Positions 1-11,800 of a DNA stretch of 64,000 nt are shown here, piece by piece; positions within the stretch are counted from its first letter, which is position 1; each line of letters starts with the position of its first letter. Both the position numbers and the translations under genes were made by a program. Under the pieces are notes generated by a model that was not told the DNA's origin, did not search any database, and saw only the letters and a list, made by a program, of their open reading frames with translations. This DNA comes from Rhyacophila brunnea (taxonomy: Eukaryota; Arthropoda; Insecta; Trichoptera; Rhyacophilidae), in contig JAGYXB010001324.1 in assembly GCA_022495005.1 (NCBI GenBank), forward strand, positions 682,001 through 746,000, given 5' to 3'.

Positions 1-131
1 CGTTATTAAACCCAAAAAAACTGTTTCTGAACGTATGTTATTTTAACCTAACTAAGGAAGCAATCGTGCATGTCAGTCTTTTTACTTAGGTACAGTAATA
101 TTATTATTACATTTTACGCGTACGAGTCTCG

Positions 132-156
132 TTAGGTTAGGTTAGGTTAGGTTAGG
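132..156 (+). repeat. (TTAGG)5 telomere-type microsatellite
   Basis: Five perfect tandem TTAGG units lie in AT-rich sequence. TTAGG is the ancestral arthropod telomere motif. A run this short inside a contig is more likely an interstitial tract or a telomere-associated insertion scar than a chromosome end. Confidence 0.9.
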
Positions 157-985
157 TCTGTGGTTTAAAACTTTTGCGTTACATGACGAACAAAGTGAGC
201 TTAAAAATTGGGACCATACCTTAATAATATTTCATATAAATAAAAAGGATTTCAAGGTACACATTTATATTTTTATAAAAATTGATTTTTTTTAAATAAA
301 TATAAAAAATATTAAAAATTTGAATTAGTCAAAAATCTTTCCGAGGAAAAATTGAAAACTTGGGTATGAGGTATGATCCTGGACATACCTTAAACGTCGT
401 AGATAATATATTTATATAATTTTGAAGCCTTATTATCCGTTATACTTATTTTAAACATTTGATGACTGCATAAAATATTTTTTTTACATAAAATAGTATT
501 CTTTTAAACCTAGGCGTAAAAAATTACTGATGATTTCACATCAAACGTAGAGCCTCATGATACGCTTGATGAGGACCGAGTGTGGTGCGGGGCGAATTGG
601 CTTAGGGAGATCAATGTTTGTGTTAATGATACAAATTGCAGATGGTTTTGGTTAGTTTTATGAAATTCATTTAAACTATTTCTAATTCAAGTGATTATAG
701 ATAATAGAAAAAAAAATGTTAATCTATTATGTATTATGGTTTGGTTAGGCAGTGGTATCATGAATTAAAAAAAACTAATGAACACCATCTGCAATTTTGA
801 CTCTTAATTCAATGAAACAAGTAAGTATGACTGACAAAATGTAGACTATTTTTGTCGGATCTCTATTACGATGGTTTGACTGGTGCAGGGTTTAATAATT
901 GAATTTTTAAAACTACCAGCACCATCTAAAATTTGTATTCTTAGTTCAATGAATGAGAAAGTTCAATAATACACATTACACTCCC
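157..985. other. Gene-free AT-rich stretch with repeat fragments
   Basis: No coding signal was found. Positions 368 to about 525 match the interior of the MITE at 986-1715. From about 726 to 960 there are two partial copies of a dispersed repeat containing CACCATCTGCAATTT and TATGACTGACAAA, which recurs at 3130, 4005, 29968, 53995 and 57775-58300. Confidence 0.6.
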
Positions 986-1715
986 CTTGAGGGCGGACGT
1001 GCTCAGCGTGGGTCAAAATGGAGCTTTTTTTCTATTTTCAAAGCATGATCCTGGACACACCTTAAACGTTGTAGATAATCTATTTATATAATTTTGAAGC
1101 CTTATTATCTTTATATTTATTTTAAACATTTGATGACTGCATAAAGTATTTTTATTACATAAAATAGTATTCTTTTAAACCTCTCGCTCTAATGTTTTAG
1201 AATATAGTCATATTTCAGTACATAACTGTGCAGTGGTGTTAAGATTTTTTACATTTATTAATTTTTAAACGCATTTATAAAACCATAAGTATAATTTATG
1301 ACGAGATACTTTTTGTAAAATATTTACGATAAAAAATTATATTGATAATCTCTGTGATCCCAAATTTGACAAGAATTAGACATTTTATTATTCAAAAATG
1401 GGCAAGATTAACACATTTTAAGATAATTATAAAGATATTTAATATAAGCTATGTCTTTGACCATTCAAGTGTGATAAACATCCTACGAATAATGATTGTT
1501 TTATAATAATTATTGACCTAAGAATAAGGTAGTGTTTTTTTTGAAATACGCCATTTCTTTTGGCATTCCCCAGTGGTTAAGCTACAACATACGGCCGTAG
1601 CCATAAATTTACAAACTATAATTGAAGTAGGAAGTAAAATGATGTTAACTCGCGTGTTTTAACATGTACCGTTTAAAAAAAAAAAGATTTTTTTTCGGTT
1701 AGGTCCCCCCTTAAG
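986..1715 (+). mobile_element. Non-autonomous DNA element, family A, copy 1
   Basis: It begins CTTGAGGGCGGACGTGCTCA and ends near GGTCCCCCCTTAAG. Its body is collinear with 33994-34777, including the shared stretches GCATGATCCTGGACA and CATACGGCCGTAGCC. The second copy keeps clear terminal inverted repeats; here the right end has diverged. No coding capacity was seen, so this is a MITE-like element of unassigned superfamily. Confidence 0.75.
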
Positions 1716-2300
1716 AATAATTCAATTGAATTAAAATACAGTAGTGACCTCTATAAAAAAATAATTATATATAGTACGCATATCTTTCAAAACATCGATT
1801 CGAATCTCTGCTAATTGTTTTCATTTTCAATACACAGATATCACTATAATAATTTCAAATAATTTAGTGGAAAGGTCACAGTAATAAAACTCGACAATTT
1901 TATACACTTTTATTTCCTCTAGAAAAAAACCATGTAGTTATACATATTGTAATACAGTATTATACCTTTTCGATAGAACTTATTAACCTACATTTTTAAT
2001 AATCAAAATAATAACAAAATTGTATTAATATACCCCATTTGATGGTGTGTAATATCGTGACTATAACAAGAAATTGCACATGTAAACACGTATAGCCGTG
2101 CAGCTTTAAAAGAAAAAAAACGAACTACACCACACATGGCATTTTTGACGTTTGCCAATTTTTACAACCTATCAAAATAGCACCATACAATGACAAAAAC
2201 GCGTCTCGCTTACACTTTGCAGAATGAGATTGATGAGACATTCAGCACCTTTACTATAAAATAGTGCACACCTTTTCAGTCATACTTATTTGTTTTTATT
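1716..2300. other. Gene-free AT-rich stretch
   Basis: No gene, RNA or inverted-terminal element was recognised. The last 40 bases carry a reverse-oriented scrap of the dispersed repeat with TTCAGTCATACTTATTTG. Confidence 0.5.
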
Positions 2301-2327
2301 GAATTCTTCTTCTTATTGTGCCATCCC

Positions 2328-2957
2328 CTAGCGGAGGTCGGCCACCATCAAGGCGATCTTGTCTTTGTCGTCTGCTACCCGGAACAGTTCAGTGGAGTTG
2401 CACTCGTACCAATCACGGAGGTTCTTAAGCCACGAAATGCGGCGCCGTCCTCTGCTACGCTTCCCATTGATCTTTCCTTGCATGACAAGTTGGGGAATGC
2501 TGTATTTTTTTCCTCTCATAATGTGGCCGAGGTATTGTAGTTTCCTGGTTTTGATACTACGTAGAACTTCTCGGTCCTTCCCCATTCGATTGAGAACTTC
2601 AACATTTGTCACCCGGTCAGTCCAAGGAATTTTGAGGATGCGTCTATACAGCCACATCTCGAAAGCTTCAAGTCTCCGTGACATCTCTTGGTTTAGCGTC
2701 CATACTTCCATACCATAGAAAAGAATTGAGAGCACATAACAACGTACCATACGCAGTCTCAGACCTAGGTTAAGATCTCGATTGCTAAGGAGACGTCTCA
2801 TTTTGAGAAAGGCACTCCTTGCGATCTCAATTCTAGTTTTTATTTCCTGAGATTGGTCCCATTTCTCATTGACCCATGTACCTAAATATTTATAATGGGT
2901 CACACGTTCGATTGGTTCGCTGTTAATGACAAAATTTGTGTTGGTGTCTAGTGTCAT
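2328..2957 (-). pseudogene. LINE reverse transcriptase C-terminal fragment (RTE-like)
   Basis: An open frame of 209 residues on the minus strand reads as the region after the reverse transcriptase catalytic core of a non-LTR retrotransposon. It contains YLGTWVNEKWDQSQEI, then RCYVLSILFYGMEVWTL, then KLQYLGHIMRG near the C terminus. These motifs are typical of RTE/CR1-type LINE proteins, often annotated as endonuclease-reverse transcriptase. The catalytic YADD box and the endonuclease domain are absent, so this is a 5'-truncated insertion. The frame is unbroken, which suggests a fairly recent insertion. Clade assignment is by eye only. Confidence 0.8.
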
Positions 2958-3013
2958 AATAAAGACTATAATAAAGAATACAAAATATTACATAATAATA
3001 TCGTGTGGGTTAT

Positions 3014-3120
3014 TTTTTTATTTATTTATTAAGACACATTGAGCACATAACAACTTATTAATTCAAGACGTTCACAATATGACATTTAGAATAAAAAGTA
3101 CAGGCAAATCAACATAATAC
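3014..3120 (-). repeat. Jockey-like LINE 3' tail fragment
   Basis: TTTATTTATTTATTAAG followed by ACATTGAGCACATAACAA and a GACATTTAGAATAA segment. The same order occurs at 5876, 43931, 44787 and 55655. The 44787 copy continues into reverse transcriptase-like coding on the minus strand, which identifies this as a LINE 3' end. Confidence 0.6.
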
Positions 3121-3129
3121 ATAAACATT

Positions 3130-3480
3130 GTAGTATTAGTTCAATGAAAACAAATACGTTTGACTGATAAAGTTTAGTATGCACTATTATTATGTCATAT
3201 CTCAACACCCTACCCCCACTCTTCGCCACTTGTGTACGTTTGTGTCGTCCACGCTGTCTTGTCTTTTAGACATGCAGCATCGGAATAATAAAGCAAACAT
3301 TACATGCCCCAAATAGTTGTACCATTTTATGGGTCTTCCAGTGACTACACGTCTTTCGTGTCGTAAAATGACTAGAGGAGTAGAGCCGATGCTGTTGATA
3401 TAAGCTCACATTCCAAAACTATTACGGTTTGGTTAGACAGGGCTTAATTGAATTTTAAAAACAAACCAACACTTGATTTT
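3130..3480 (+). repeat. Dispersed repeat family B, fragments
   Basis: Contains TTCAATGAAAACAAATACG, TGACTGATAAAGTTTAGT and TATGTCATATCTCAACA, then after an interruption GGTTTGGTTAGACAGGGCTT. Related copies at 726-960, 4005-4150, 29968-30045, 53995-54100, 57775-58060 and 58150-58300 usually end in TTCGCCACT. The element type is unknown. Confidence 0.55.
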
Positions 3481-3544
3481 TCCTCCACCACCCGCCACGT
3501 CTCCACACCCATTATGCAGGCGTATACCGTGGCGTAACGAACGT

Positions 3545-3975
3545 TAGGCGCTCTTCAATTTTGTGCCGAAAGTGTCCCAGGAGCAACTTCCCAAGACCTT
3601 AGTTGGCGTGCACTAGTGTGTGCGTGATCCCTACTATAATGTATTACGGTCAATTGTCGATGAGAAAAGACCTTCTCGCTCGTCGTAGAATGCCGCAAAC
3701 TTTTTAATAGCTGAGAAAGTTTCCATCGTAGATACCAAGTCGCAATGGCCAACCGGTCCAACTGAGGGTCGGACCGACTTGAGAAGCTCTTCCCTTTCAA
3801 CCGACATATAGGGACACTCCTAGAGGATTTGATCGGCATCCTGCAATTCGCCACATAAGCAAGTCGGAGATTCTATTAGGCCAAGCTGACAGTGCTTGGA
3901 GGCAAAACCACCGTGTCCGACTAAAACTGAGAAGTCCAATGGTATGGACTCTGGAGTCAATCTGGTTATCTCCAT
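3545..3975 (-). pseudogene. R1/Jockey-type LINE 3' coding remnant
   Basis: On the minus strand this reads CLCGELQDADQIL, one stop, then ECPYMSVERE. That matches the Cys-rich motif (CxCG...HxxxxCP) found near the C terminus of R1- and Jockey-type LINE proteins after RNase H. Stops and frame changes show it is dead. Blocks at 54780-54830 and 55325-55385 match it in reverse, so the family is dispersed in the window. Confidence 0.6.
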
Positions 3976-4004
3976 GCGCCTTCTTTCTTTCTTTATATTA
4001 TACT

Positions 4005-4150
4005 AAGTAACACCATCTGCAATTGGTAGATTGGTACCTATTATTAGTTCAATTAAAACAAACAAGTATGACTGACAAAGCTTAGTGTGCACTATTTATG
4101 TCGGATCTTAACAGCCTACCTCCACCTTTCGCCACTAACGTACGGTGAGG
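4005..4150 (+). repeat. Dispersed repeat family B copy
   Basis: The longest clear copy of this family here. It runs from CACCATCTGCAATTGGTAG through TATGACTGACAAAGCTTAG and TATGTCGGATCTTAACAG to CACCTTTCGCCACT. No coding capacity. Confidence 0.65.
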
Positions 4151-4745
4151 TATAAAGACTAAAGGTTTGTAAATGGAGCTTGCGCCAACTATGCTAAATA
4201 CGCGGGTTGTTGGAATTTCAGTATGATCCAGATATTTTCAAACAATTGCTTTGTTGATTAACTTGTACGTCACAACATACGCACAATAATGCATTTATTA
4301 TAAAATAACCAGAAGGCAGTCTGTGTAAACATTATTAATTATAACAGTTAAGTAGAAAATATTTACTCTAGAATAGATTAGCAATCAATTATATTATATG
4401 CACATTTTTGTGATGCAGCGTTGGAAAAGTGCACAAACAATAATTATTATTAGTGAATATTGAAAATATTGAATGGTAAGGTAAAGTAAAAATCTGTTAA
4501 AATCACATAGATTGGACTCAGAGAGGTTTTACCAAACTTTATATAACTGACATGTCTATGCTCTAAAAATGAGCAAATACAAAACCAGAACGAAATCGTC
4601 AGAATTTGATCACTTCAATATAAGTACACTTATTCGCGTACCAACCTGACTGTGTAATGTTCATTAATTTCATTATACTAACGAGACACACGTCTATTTA
4701 AAAGATCGTATATAAAATGTATGGCGGTAAACAACTCATTGCTTG
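4151..4745. other. Gene-free AT-rich stretch
   Basis: No ORF with coding character, no RNA gene and no paired termini were recognised. Confidence 0.5.
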
Positions 4746-5210
4746 TGTCAGCAGTTTGATCCATTCCCATAGTATCAAATTATATGACTGCAATTAATAA
4801 TAAACAAATAATAAATTCTCAGCTACTCCTATATCCATTGACGCAAACGCCAATTATTAACTAACTCGAACAAATAATTATTTCCTAATATATTGTTTAG
4901 ATATTATTATTCATAATAATTATTTATCGATATTATGTCACTCTAATATACGTTTCCAGTCTGTTACTATCGCGGTCTCTATATCGCTTTGCACAACATC
5001 TCGTTGTACCGAGATGCGGACCTCGGATCCGTACCTACCTATCATAAGTTTAGTATTGTAACATAACTGCTGTTACATACTATTTGTACCGACCGTTACG
5101 CCTAATAAAACTCGCTCCTGCATCCATCATCGACTTCTTCATCATCATCCTCAACACTGTAACCTACGATACATCAACGACGCCCCCAATGGCTACCACA
5201 GTCGAACCCC
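4746..5210 (+). repeat. LTR-like repeat, copy 1
   Basis: Begins TGTCAGCAGTTTGATCC and contains ATCGCTTTGCACAACATCTC, a polyadenylation-type AATAAA in CCTAATAAAACTCGCTCC, and an adjacent CATCCATC. The same order occurs at 7303-7800. The layout (TG start, promoter-like middle, AATAAA near the 3' end) fits a solo LTR. No gag or pol sequence was seen on either side. Confidence 0.5.
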
Positions 5211-5875
5211 ACAAATGTTATCACTAAAAACTTTTATCTACGAGCCTAGGAATTATCCTAACTAGTTTTTCGACAATATTGCTTTAGTCCTTCTCTCTCT
5301 TTCGGCTGTCAATATAAAGTCAAACATGTTTGAGTTTGTTGCAGTCGTTGCAGCATATAAAACCATTTCGGGGTTTTGCGGAACACCTATGTTCCATGGA
5401 ACATAGTTTGAAAAGCTCTGCTTTAGGCAACAGAGTCATCCGTCTTTAATTTAGGATATTCAAGTATATCGAATCTTCTATTAACACTTGTAAACGAAGG
5501 CTTGGTATGATCAAATTTTTTTTTGTATAACATTTGATGGTGTTTGGCCTTGAGGTCGGATCTACTTCATTACTCCTTTGCGCATTGGCTATGTTATTGT
5601 GCGCGCTGTAAGTAAATTCCGTGTGACATACCGGATTAGAAATTCAACTAACAAAGCTGTAGAATTTTCTAAAGTTAAATCTAATATTTTACTTTCAGAA
5701 AAACACTTAAGATGAAATAAAATTTAAATTCAAGCCACGTAAATATAGCTGTACTAGGAGTTTCTTCAGCCACCTACCACAGGTCAACTTTCTTCAATAG
5801 GCACCATTCGCCACTAAGCGGTCTTATAAGATTAAATTGTCAAATATTTATAAAAATTGAGAGTGATCAAAATTT
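5211..5875. other. Gene-free stretch
   Basis: Contains a scrap ending CACCATTCGCCACT (family B type end) at about 5800-5815. Nothing else was recognised. Confidence 0.45.
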
Positions 5876-6720
5876 ATTTATATATTTAAAAAAACACATT
5901 TAGCACATAACAAATTATTAATTCAAAACGTTTACCACATGACATTTAGAATAACAAGTTCAGGTAAATCAACTTAGTGAAGAAAAAAACAAAACAACAA
6001 TAATTCAAGAAAAATACAAATTTAAAAATAAAATAGAATATAAAAAATATTACATAATGCATTGCTAAACATTTTACATTTCTATGGACCAGGCGCACAG
6101 CCCTCGCTATTGGTGCCTGGTGAGTCTGATGACATGAGGAAACAGCTTTCACCCAAAATAGGTCATGGCTGTGGCCACGCATGTTATTAAGGTGACGCAT
6201 CAGTGAAACGGCAAATAATTTTCAACTGTAGGCGCGACGAAATTTTGGACTCGCTCGCATACAGTGAGAGAACGTCAAGCTAAAAACACGTCACTTTGAT
6301 TCGTGATGGCAACGGGCCAATTAATTCTTAAATCGTGTAAAGATGACTAAAAACGTTACCCATTTACTTTAAAAAGAAAACATGTCAATGAATATATTAT
6401 TATTGTTACTAATAGAACAATAAACAGACCATAAAATGCACGTATGTTGGATTTATATGACAAATAATATTTCGTTTGACAGGCGTCATTTGCACCCGCG
6501 ACCCGCAATCCGCGCATCGCCTAGCAACGATCTTTTTAGACCGTACCTCAACAGACGTACGGCCTTAATTGACGGATGCATAAAAATTTTCCAGAGTATC
6601 GGGATTGGAATCTATATCACGTGAGAGCAGGGAAAAATGCTTTGAAGTTACCTATGAGCTTCAAGAGAATGAAAGAGAGGAGAGGAAGTCAGCAGTTAAG
6701 GAAAATGGGATTATAGAAGA
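5876..6720 (-). repeat. Jockey-like LINE 3' fragment, interrupted
   Basis: A minus-oriented copy: AT-rich tail and ACACATTTAGCACATAACAA at the left, then the shared block TAGGTCATGGCTGTGGCCAC. After an interruption around 6220-6590 the block with GAGAGCAGG and GAGCTTCAAGAGAATGAAAG resumes to about 6720. The same blocks, uninterrupted, occur at 44787-45240. Confidence 0.55.
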
Positions 6721-6970
6721 AAGTCCAGCTGAGCTGAAAGAAACCTTTTGACTGAACCCCACTTAGGAATGTTGCCATTTTGAATTTCAGTTCGTGAATT
6801 ATAAATCAATCGATTGTTATCCTAAGTTCAAATGCATCAAAAATAATATTGACTGAAGCGAAGCTGACTAGACACAGAAATCATTTATAAATGGTGAAAT
6901 TTGAAATCGAAATACTGTCTCACCCTATCGCTTAGATTAAAAAGACTTATCTTACATTATCTAACACACA

Positions 6971-7027
6971 ATGTTGTTCAAGAATTTTGTTTGGATTTTT
7001 GTGGTCTTCTTTTTTGGGTCAATATCG
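6971..7027 (+). CDS. Signal-peptide exon 1 of the small Pro/Met-rich secreted protein (gene 1)
   Basis: The open stretch reads MLFKNFVWIFVVFFFGSIS, a textbook hydrophobic signal core, and ends exactly at a GTAAGG donor after a complete codon (phase 0). This is the design of the signal exons at 26084, 47680 and 57035, though here it is 19 codons rather than 17. The nearest downstream acceptor that opens a compatible secreted low-complexity frame is at 12134, giving a 5.1-kb intron filled with transposon sequence. The pairing is inferred from architecture, phase and order. A random hydrophobic stretch before a GT is the main alternative. Confidence 0.55.
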
Positions 7028-7302
7028 GTAAGGATGCTATAATTATTTTACTATTGAATTTTTTTACTGTTTTTTTAGCTTTGATAAGTAATAATATTTT
7101 AAAACACGCGGTGGACCAGAGTTTAGTATAATATGTACATACTCTCTTACTGATAGGCACCTTCTATATACATATACATCATGGCGCTGTTTGTGATACG
7201 CCATGCGATTTTTGCATGCTGGCGGTATTGCAACGGTTTTAATTCCAGAGACGACCGCGGTGATGTAGGTACCTATATATGGGAAAAAAACAGCTCAATC
7301 CG

Positions 7303-7800
7303 TGTCAGCATATTGATCGGCAATATTAGATAACTGCCCGCAATTATAAATTCCGTAATAAGTATCCATTTCGCGTAGTGTCTAATTATGGAAAACGCAG
7401 TAAATAGCTTACTGCAATTATAATTTCCGCAATGTCCGTTTTTCTACATAGTCAGCCATATCCAATGACGTAAACTCCATATAAAGTAGTTGACTCAATT
7501 ATAATAATTATTTCCTAAATATTTTTTTCAAGACATTATTTTGATTGTGAGTACGTCAATCAATAGCGGATCATAATTCATTGGACATGACACTCGAATA
7601 AAAGTTCTCAGTCTGTAAGTATCTCAGTCTCGGTATCGCTTCGCACAACATCTCATTCTACCGAGACTCAGACCTCGGAACGGTATCATAAGTATTGTAA
7701 CGTAACCGACTGTTTACGCTGCAAATAAAACTCGCTCCTCCATCCATCGGAGCAACCACCAAATCTCTACTTCTTCATCCACAACACCATGACTCCCACA
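7303..7800 (+). repeat. LTR-like repeat, copy 2
   Basis: Collinear with 4746-5210: TGTCAGCATATTGATCGG start, ATCGCTTCGCACAACATCTC, CCGAGACTCAGACCTCGG and GCAAATAAAACTCGCTCC. The copies are in direct orientation about 2.5 kb apart. They could be two solo LTRs or the ends of one gutted element, since 5.2-7.3 kb lacks recognisable gag or pol. This copy lies inside intron 1 of gene 1. Confidence 0.5.
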
Positions 7801-8493
7801 TATAAGTCTCGATGTAGAAGCCGCAGTCTAACTGACTATTGGTCGAACAACTTATCTTTAAAACTGCGTAGGTTGAGATTTTTTCTACTGCATAGCCGAG
7901 GGTATTCTGCGAATAAGCATTAAGTCAAAAATATTAGTTTTGAGATAATCGAGTTTGAAAGTTTGGACGGTCTTAACTTGTTTTATACATATAAAAGGCA
8001 AATTTCTTTCTGCGATATTGCTTTGAGTATGACTTCGTGCAGTTTCGCACGCAGAATTTTGTAAATATATCCTGAGAATGAGAGAAGCAAATGCACTAAG
8101 TCCCTTTAGTGCCTTTTCTCTGAATTGATGTATGTCTTTTTGACTTATAACATAAATTATCTTCGCCAGTTTTATAGATATGACTGTGTGTGTTTTTGTA
8201 GACTATAGAGCGTACTCTTAATAAGATTACCCCATCATTAAGTCAAAACAGCAAAATTTTGACTTGTGCTTTTTCGCAGAATACCCACGAACGAATTACA
8301 TAGGGTGAATTTATTTATTATTGCAGTAATTATTTCCGATTTATTTTATATGAAGCCCATTGTCTCTTTTTCTCTCGCTCGGCGGCGTTCTAACTAGGTA
8401 TAATATGTAATAATATTTTCTGTAAAAACTATAAAATTTTACGTTTATGTGATTATGTTTATAGTGGGTAGAAAAACTTTAGAGTTTAGACCA

Positions 8494-8825
8494 GCGGGTC
8501 TATTCTATACAAAAGGCGACTATCGACCGCTAACGTGATAATGTGTTAGTATTTGTTACATATATTTTATATTGAAATATTATAATTGTAATTGTATTGT
8601 AATCAGTTAATCAGTCGAAACTGTCTCTCTCTCGCTCTCTCTCTATCGCTCATGCTCTAAATTTTAGCACAGGCAGGGGACATGCCATTAAAATATATCA
8701 TTTATTGCAACAATTATTACCGGCTAATTATAATTGTTACAATACGTGTTAATAATTTGATACAAACATACCCTAGTTAGCGGTTTTAGCGGACGAAAGC
8801 AGCCTTTTGTATAGAATAGACCCGC
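8494..8825. mobile_element. MITE with terminal inverted repeats
   Basis: The left end GCGGGTCTATTCTATACAAA is matched in reverse by the right end, giving about 24 bp of nearly perfect TIR followed by a weaker match (CGACTATCGACCGCTAA against CTGCTTTCGTCCGCTAA). Length 332 bp, no ORF. The target-site duplication could not be fixed. Confidence 0.75.
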
Positions 8826-8852
8826 AGAAGTAGGGAATCTGTGACCTTATAG

Positions 8853-9874
8853 CAGGGTTTGCGAACCTTTTTACCTAGCAGTTTTTCATGGCGAAAAAAA
8901 AAGTTTTTGAAAGTAAAAAAATAGTTTTTAGGAATTCCATTAAAAAACGTTTGAAAATTAAATTTGAGTTCTTGATATTCTATCTTTCATCGTACTTCTA
9001 GCCGAATGCATAACTTTTATTATTTGAATATTTTTTTATTGTTAAACAATTTAAAACAATTAAAAACAAAAAGCATTTAAACCACTGTTCTTTCATATTT
9101 CATAATATATGAAGCGCCTAGTTTCAGAAGCCCCTCAAACGATTTTAGGTAGTTCTGAGAAAAATGAGAAAAACAGTTTTAGGTAGTTTTGAGAAAAATG
9201 AGAAAAAATCATATCTATTAAATCTGTGAACTTTATGTATTTATTATTTAATTCGTTACATTCTAAAGAGTATTTTGGCTTTCCATTTAAGCGGTATTTG
9301 AAAAGCATACCCAACCATTTTGGCGGGTTTTGAAATTTACCCTAATTTTTGATCATACGTATTGACGAATCTTGGCGTTTTTTAAAGGTCAATCTTTGGC
9401 CATCACATAGGTCACAAAAATAATAAATAACTAGGCGCTTCATAATATATTCTCCATCACTGAACGGTTTTCCATTTTTATAGATTATGTTTGAGGCACC
9501 ATAACGAGCAGTTATTATATTTGAATGACCACGAATAATTATTTTCATTAGGTTTGTTGATTGAATATTTTTATTTTTATTGCCCGATCCTAGGGACCGA
9601 CCTATGCAGTTGTATATTTACATTAAACGTAATGATTATTCTTGAACAGGATTTACCTACCTGCTAATTTTTATACAATGCGATTTGTCATTTATGCATG
9701 AATTACATAGTTTCTGTTTGCGCATCGATTGGTAAACGTAATATGAAAAACCGAAGAAAATACACACGGCCATGTCGTCATTCTTTTTTTTAAATACTAT
9801 AATATGTATATAAAATAGTAATTACTTTTCTCATCAAAATGAAACATTCGCGTGCCATAGGTTCGCCATCCCCG
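8853..9874. mobile_element. hAT-type element with transposase remnant
   Basis: Termini CAGGGTTTGCGAACC and CGGGGATGGCGAACC (right end read in reverse) are hAT-like. They are flanked by an 8-bp duplication CCTTATAG / CCGTATAG with one mismatch. Inside, 9342-9548 on the minus strand encodes KNGKPFSDGEYIMKRL, resembling the conserved [KN]GKPFSDGE stretch near the N terminus of hAT transposases of the ZBED5/GTF2IRD2 group. The rest of the transposase is gone. Confidence 0.75.
9342..9548 (-). pseudogene. hAT transposase N-terminal fragment
   Basis: A 68-residue frame with IITARYGASNIIYKNGKPF followed by SDGEYIMKRL inside the 8853-9874 element. The motif is the evidence. No BED zinc finger and no catalytic or dimerisation region are present, so it cannot be active. 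Confidence 0.6.
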
Positions 9875-9882
9875 CCGTATAG

Positions 9883-10160
9883 ACTATACCCTTTTAAATA
9901 AATTACAATTTACAGAATAGTGAATAATTAGCTTTTAATCGTCCTTTATTATTTGTTTATTTTGATCTTAAAATGAAGCCAAAATCCAATTTATTTCATA
10001 CCAATTATAAAAGTAGTCGCAACCATTAATATATTATTATATTATCTATATGATACAGCATTCCATACAATAACTGAGCAGAATATAATAATATGTACCT
10101 TTTCCGGAAAATATTACAAATCAATAGACATCTGACAACAATCTAAAATACTCACTTTTA
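9883..10160. other. Gene-free AT-rich stretch
   Basis: Nothing recognised beyond AT-rich simple sequence. Confidence 0.5.
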
Positions 10161-10169
10161 TTGGAATAA

Positions 10170-10450
10170 TATTTTACACAAATCATCATTACCATCATCA
10201 GCTGGTGTCGGTCCACTGCTTAATGAAGACCCCCTAGCTACCTCCAATCTTCTCGTTTCTTAGTTCTTTGCTGCTGCGTACATCCACCGAAATTTATGAG
10301 TCAGTCTATCCAGTGGGTTTTCGGGCGTCCCTGTGAGCGTTTAGAATCTATCCATCTATAGTTTCCTTATCAATTGGATTATTTTGTGAGCTTTCCTCGT
10401 TATGACGTGCATCTTTCCATGCCGCGTTGCACCACTCGTCTTTATATAAT
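10170..10450 (-). repeat. RTE-type LINE 3' end fragment
   Basis: ATCATCATTACCATCATCAG followed by CTGGTGTCGGTCCACTGCTT and AATGAAGACC. This is the usual 3'-terminal sequence of insect RTE LINEs read from the tail inwards. Further in, the reverse strand keeps a degraded coding remnant. The copy is truncated. Confidence 0.6.
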
Positions 10451-11384
10451 AAATATCAAGTAACATATAATTATTTTTAATTAAATTAACAGTTTAGAAA
10501 TTCATCCTTATTACAATGCAGATATCGTTCATGTCTATATTTTATCGGTATGAAAAAATATTTTTTTTGTGGAATGATTCTGGCAGCAAAGTTAGTTAAC
10601 GCTTTCGCTGCTGAAGAGATAATGAGATTTTAATTGCCCCCTTTAAAATGCACGTTAATTACATCGATCGGCCGCCTGGTCATTATGCGCCGTGTGCGTC
10701 TTCCGCGTCCAAAGTATTAATTTAAAATTAGGTACTTAACAAAAATCCTCATTTTTTTATTTTCTTATTCAAATTTCGACAATAAATAGCCGATGGGTAC
10801 CCAAGAATTAATATTATTTTGAGTGTTTATTGGTCCTAAAACGAATGATGTCACATTTAAAAAAATATATAACGTTGTACGTCAGTGTGTTTGAGCAAGT
10901 GAAAGTACCTATCTACCTAATTAAATGGGAAAATTGTTAACAAAATATTCCTTTTACAATGTTCTATTAATAACCTACAATATTATGTGATGCCCATATT
11001 ATGCTCCATTGAAGAGCGAATATTGTAATTTATGTTTTTTATAAAATAGGACCACTAAGTTTTAGCGCCACGCTGAATCGCTAGGCTTTGTATAAAGATT
11101 GGCAATGAATGCCTTCGTGTGCCATAATTTATATTTTTCTCATTAAAGGTTTCTGTACGCCAAAGTGGTTAGACGCCAATTTGTAATTCTTTGTTTTTAA
11201 AGCAACTGGCGAGTACCCGGCATGCGTTGCAATGCCACCCAAAGAAAGAAAGTGTTTGTGTTTTAATTCTGTTTGTTGAAGTGCTTATGGATACACAATA
11301 TTTTTTTGTTTTTCCGTCTGGTGCATACACGAATAAATCAGAAGGTTTCCAACGCGTGAGCAGGCCACAAAAAAACCTACACTA
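10451..11384. other. Intron sequence without recognised features
   Basis: Lies within the proposed intron of gene 1. No convincing coding frame, RNA or paired termini. Confidence 0.45.
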
Positions 11385-11800
11385 AATTTGGTGTAGGAAG
11401 GTATACGAATGAAAAAGATGGTTGTACTAATTCAGAAACCTTCGCGGGCGTGCGCACAACAACTGACCAAAGTTTCATTGCAATCGGATGAATGGTATAG
11501 GAACGCATACAAATAGAGGAAGACGGTTGTACTAATTCAGAAACCTTTGCGGATATGCGCCCAATAACTGACGAAAGTTTCATCGCAATCGGATGAATGG
11601 TATAGGAACCATACGAATAAAATAAGATAGAATGAAGAATAGGAAGATGGTGTACACTAAATTTGGTGTAGGAAGGTATACGAATGAAAAAGATGGTTGT
11701 ACTAATTCAGAAACCTTCACGGTGTGCGCACAACAATTCACCAAAGTTTCATCGTAATCGGATGAATGGTATGGGAACGCATACGGGATACACACAGACA
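11385..11800 (+). repeat. Tandem repeat, three diverged units of about 120-150 bp
   Basis: Units share GGTTGTACTAATTCAGAAAC, then CCAAAGTTTCATTGCAATCG, then GGATGAATGGTATAGGAACG. They start near 11385, 11516 and 11651. The last block is followed by ACACACAGACAAACATT and an AT-rich tail, the usual look of the 3' part of a dispersed insect repeat that has locally duplicated. Confidence 0.7.
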
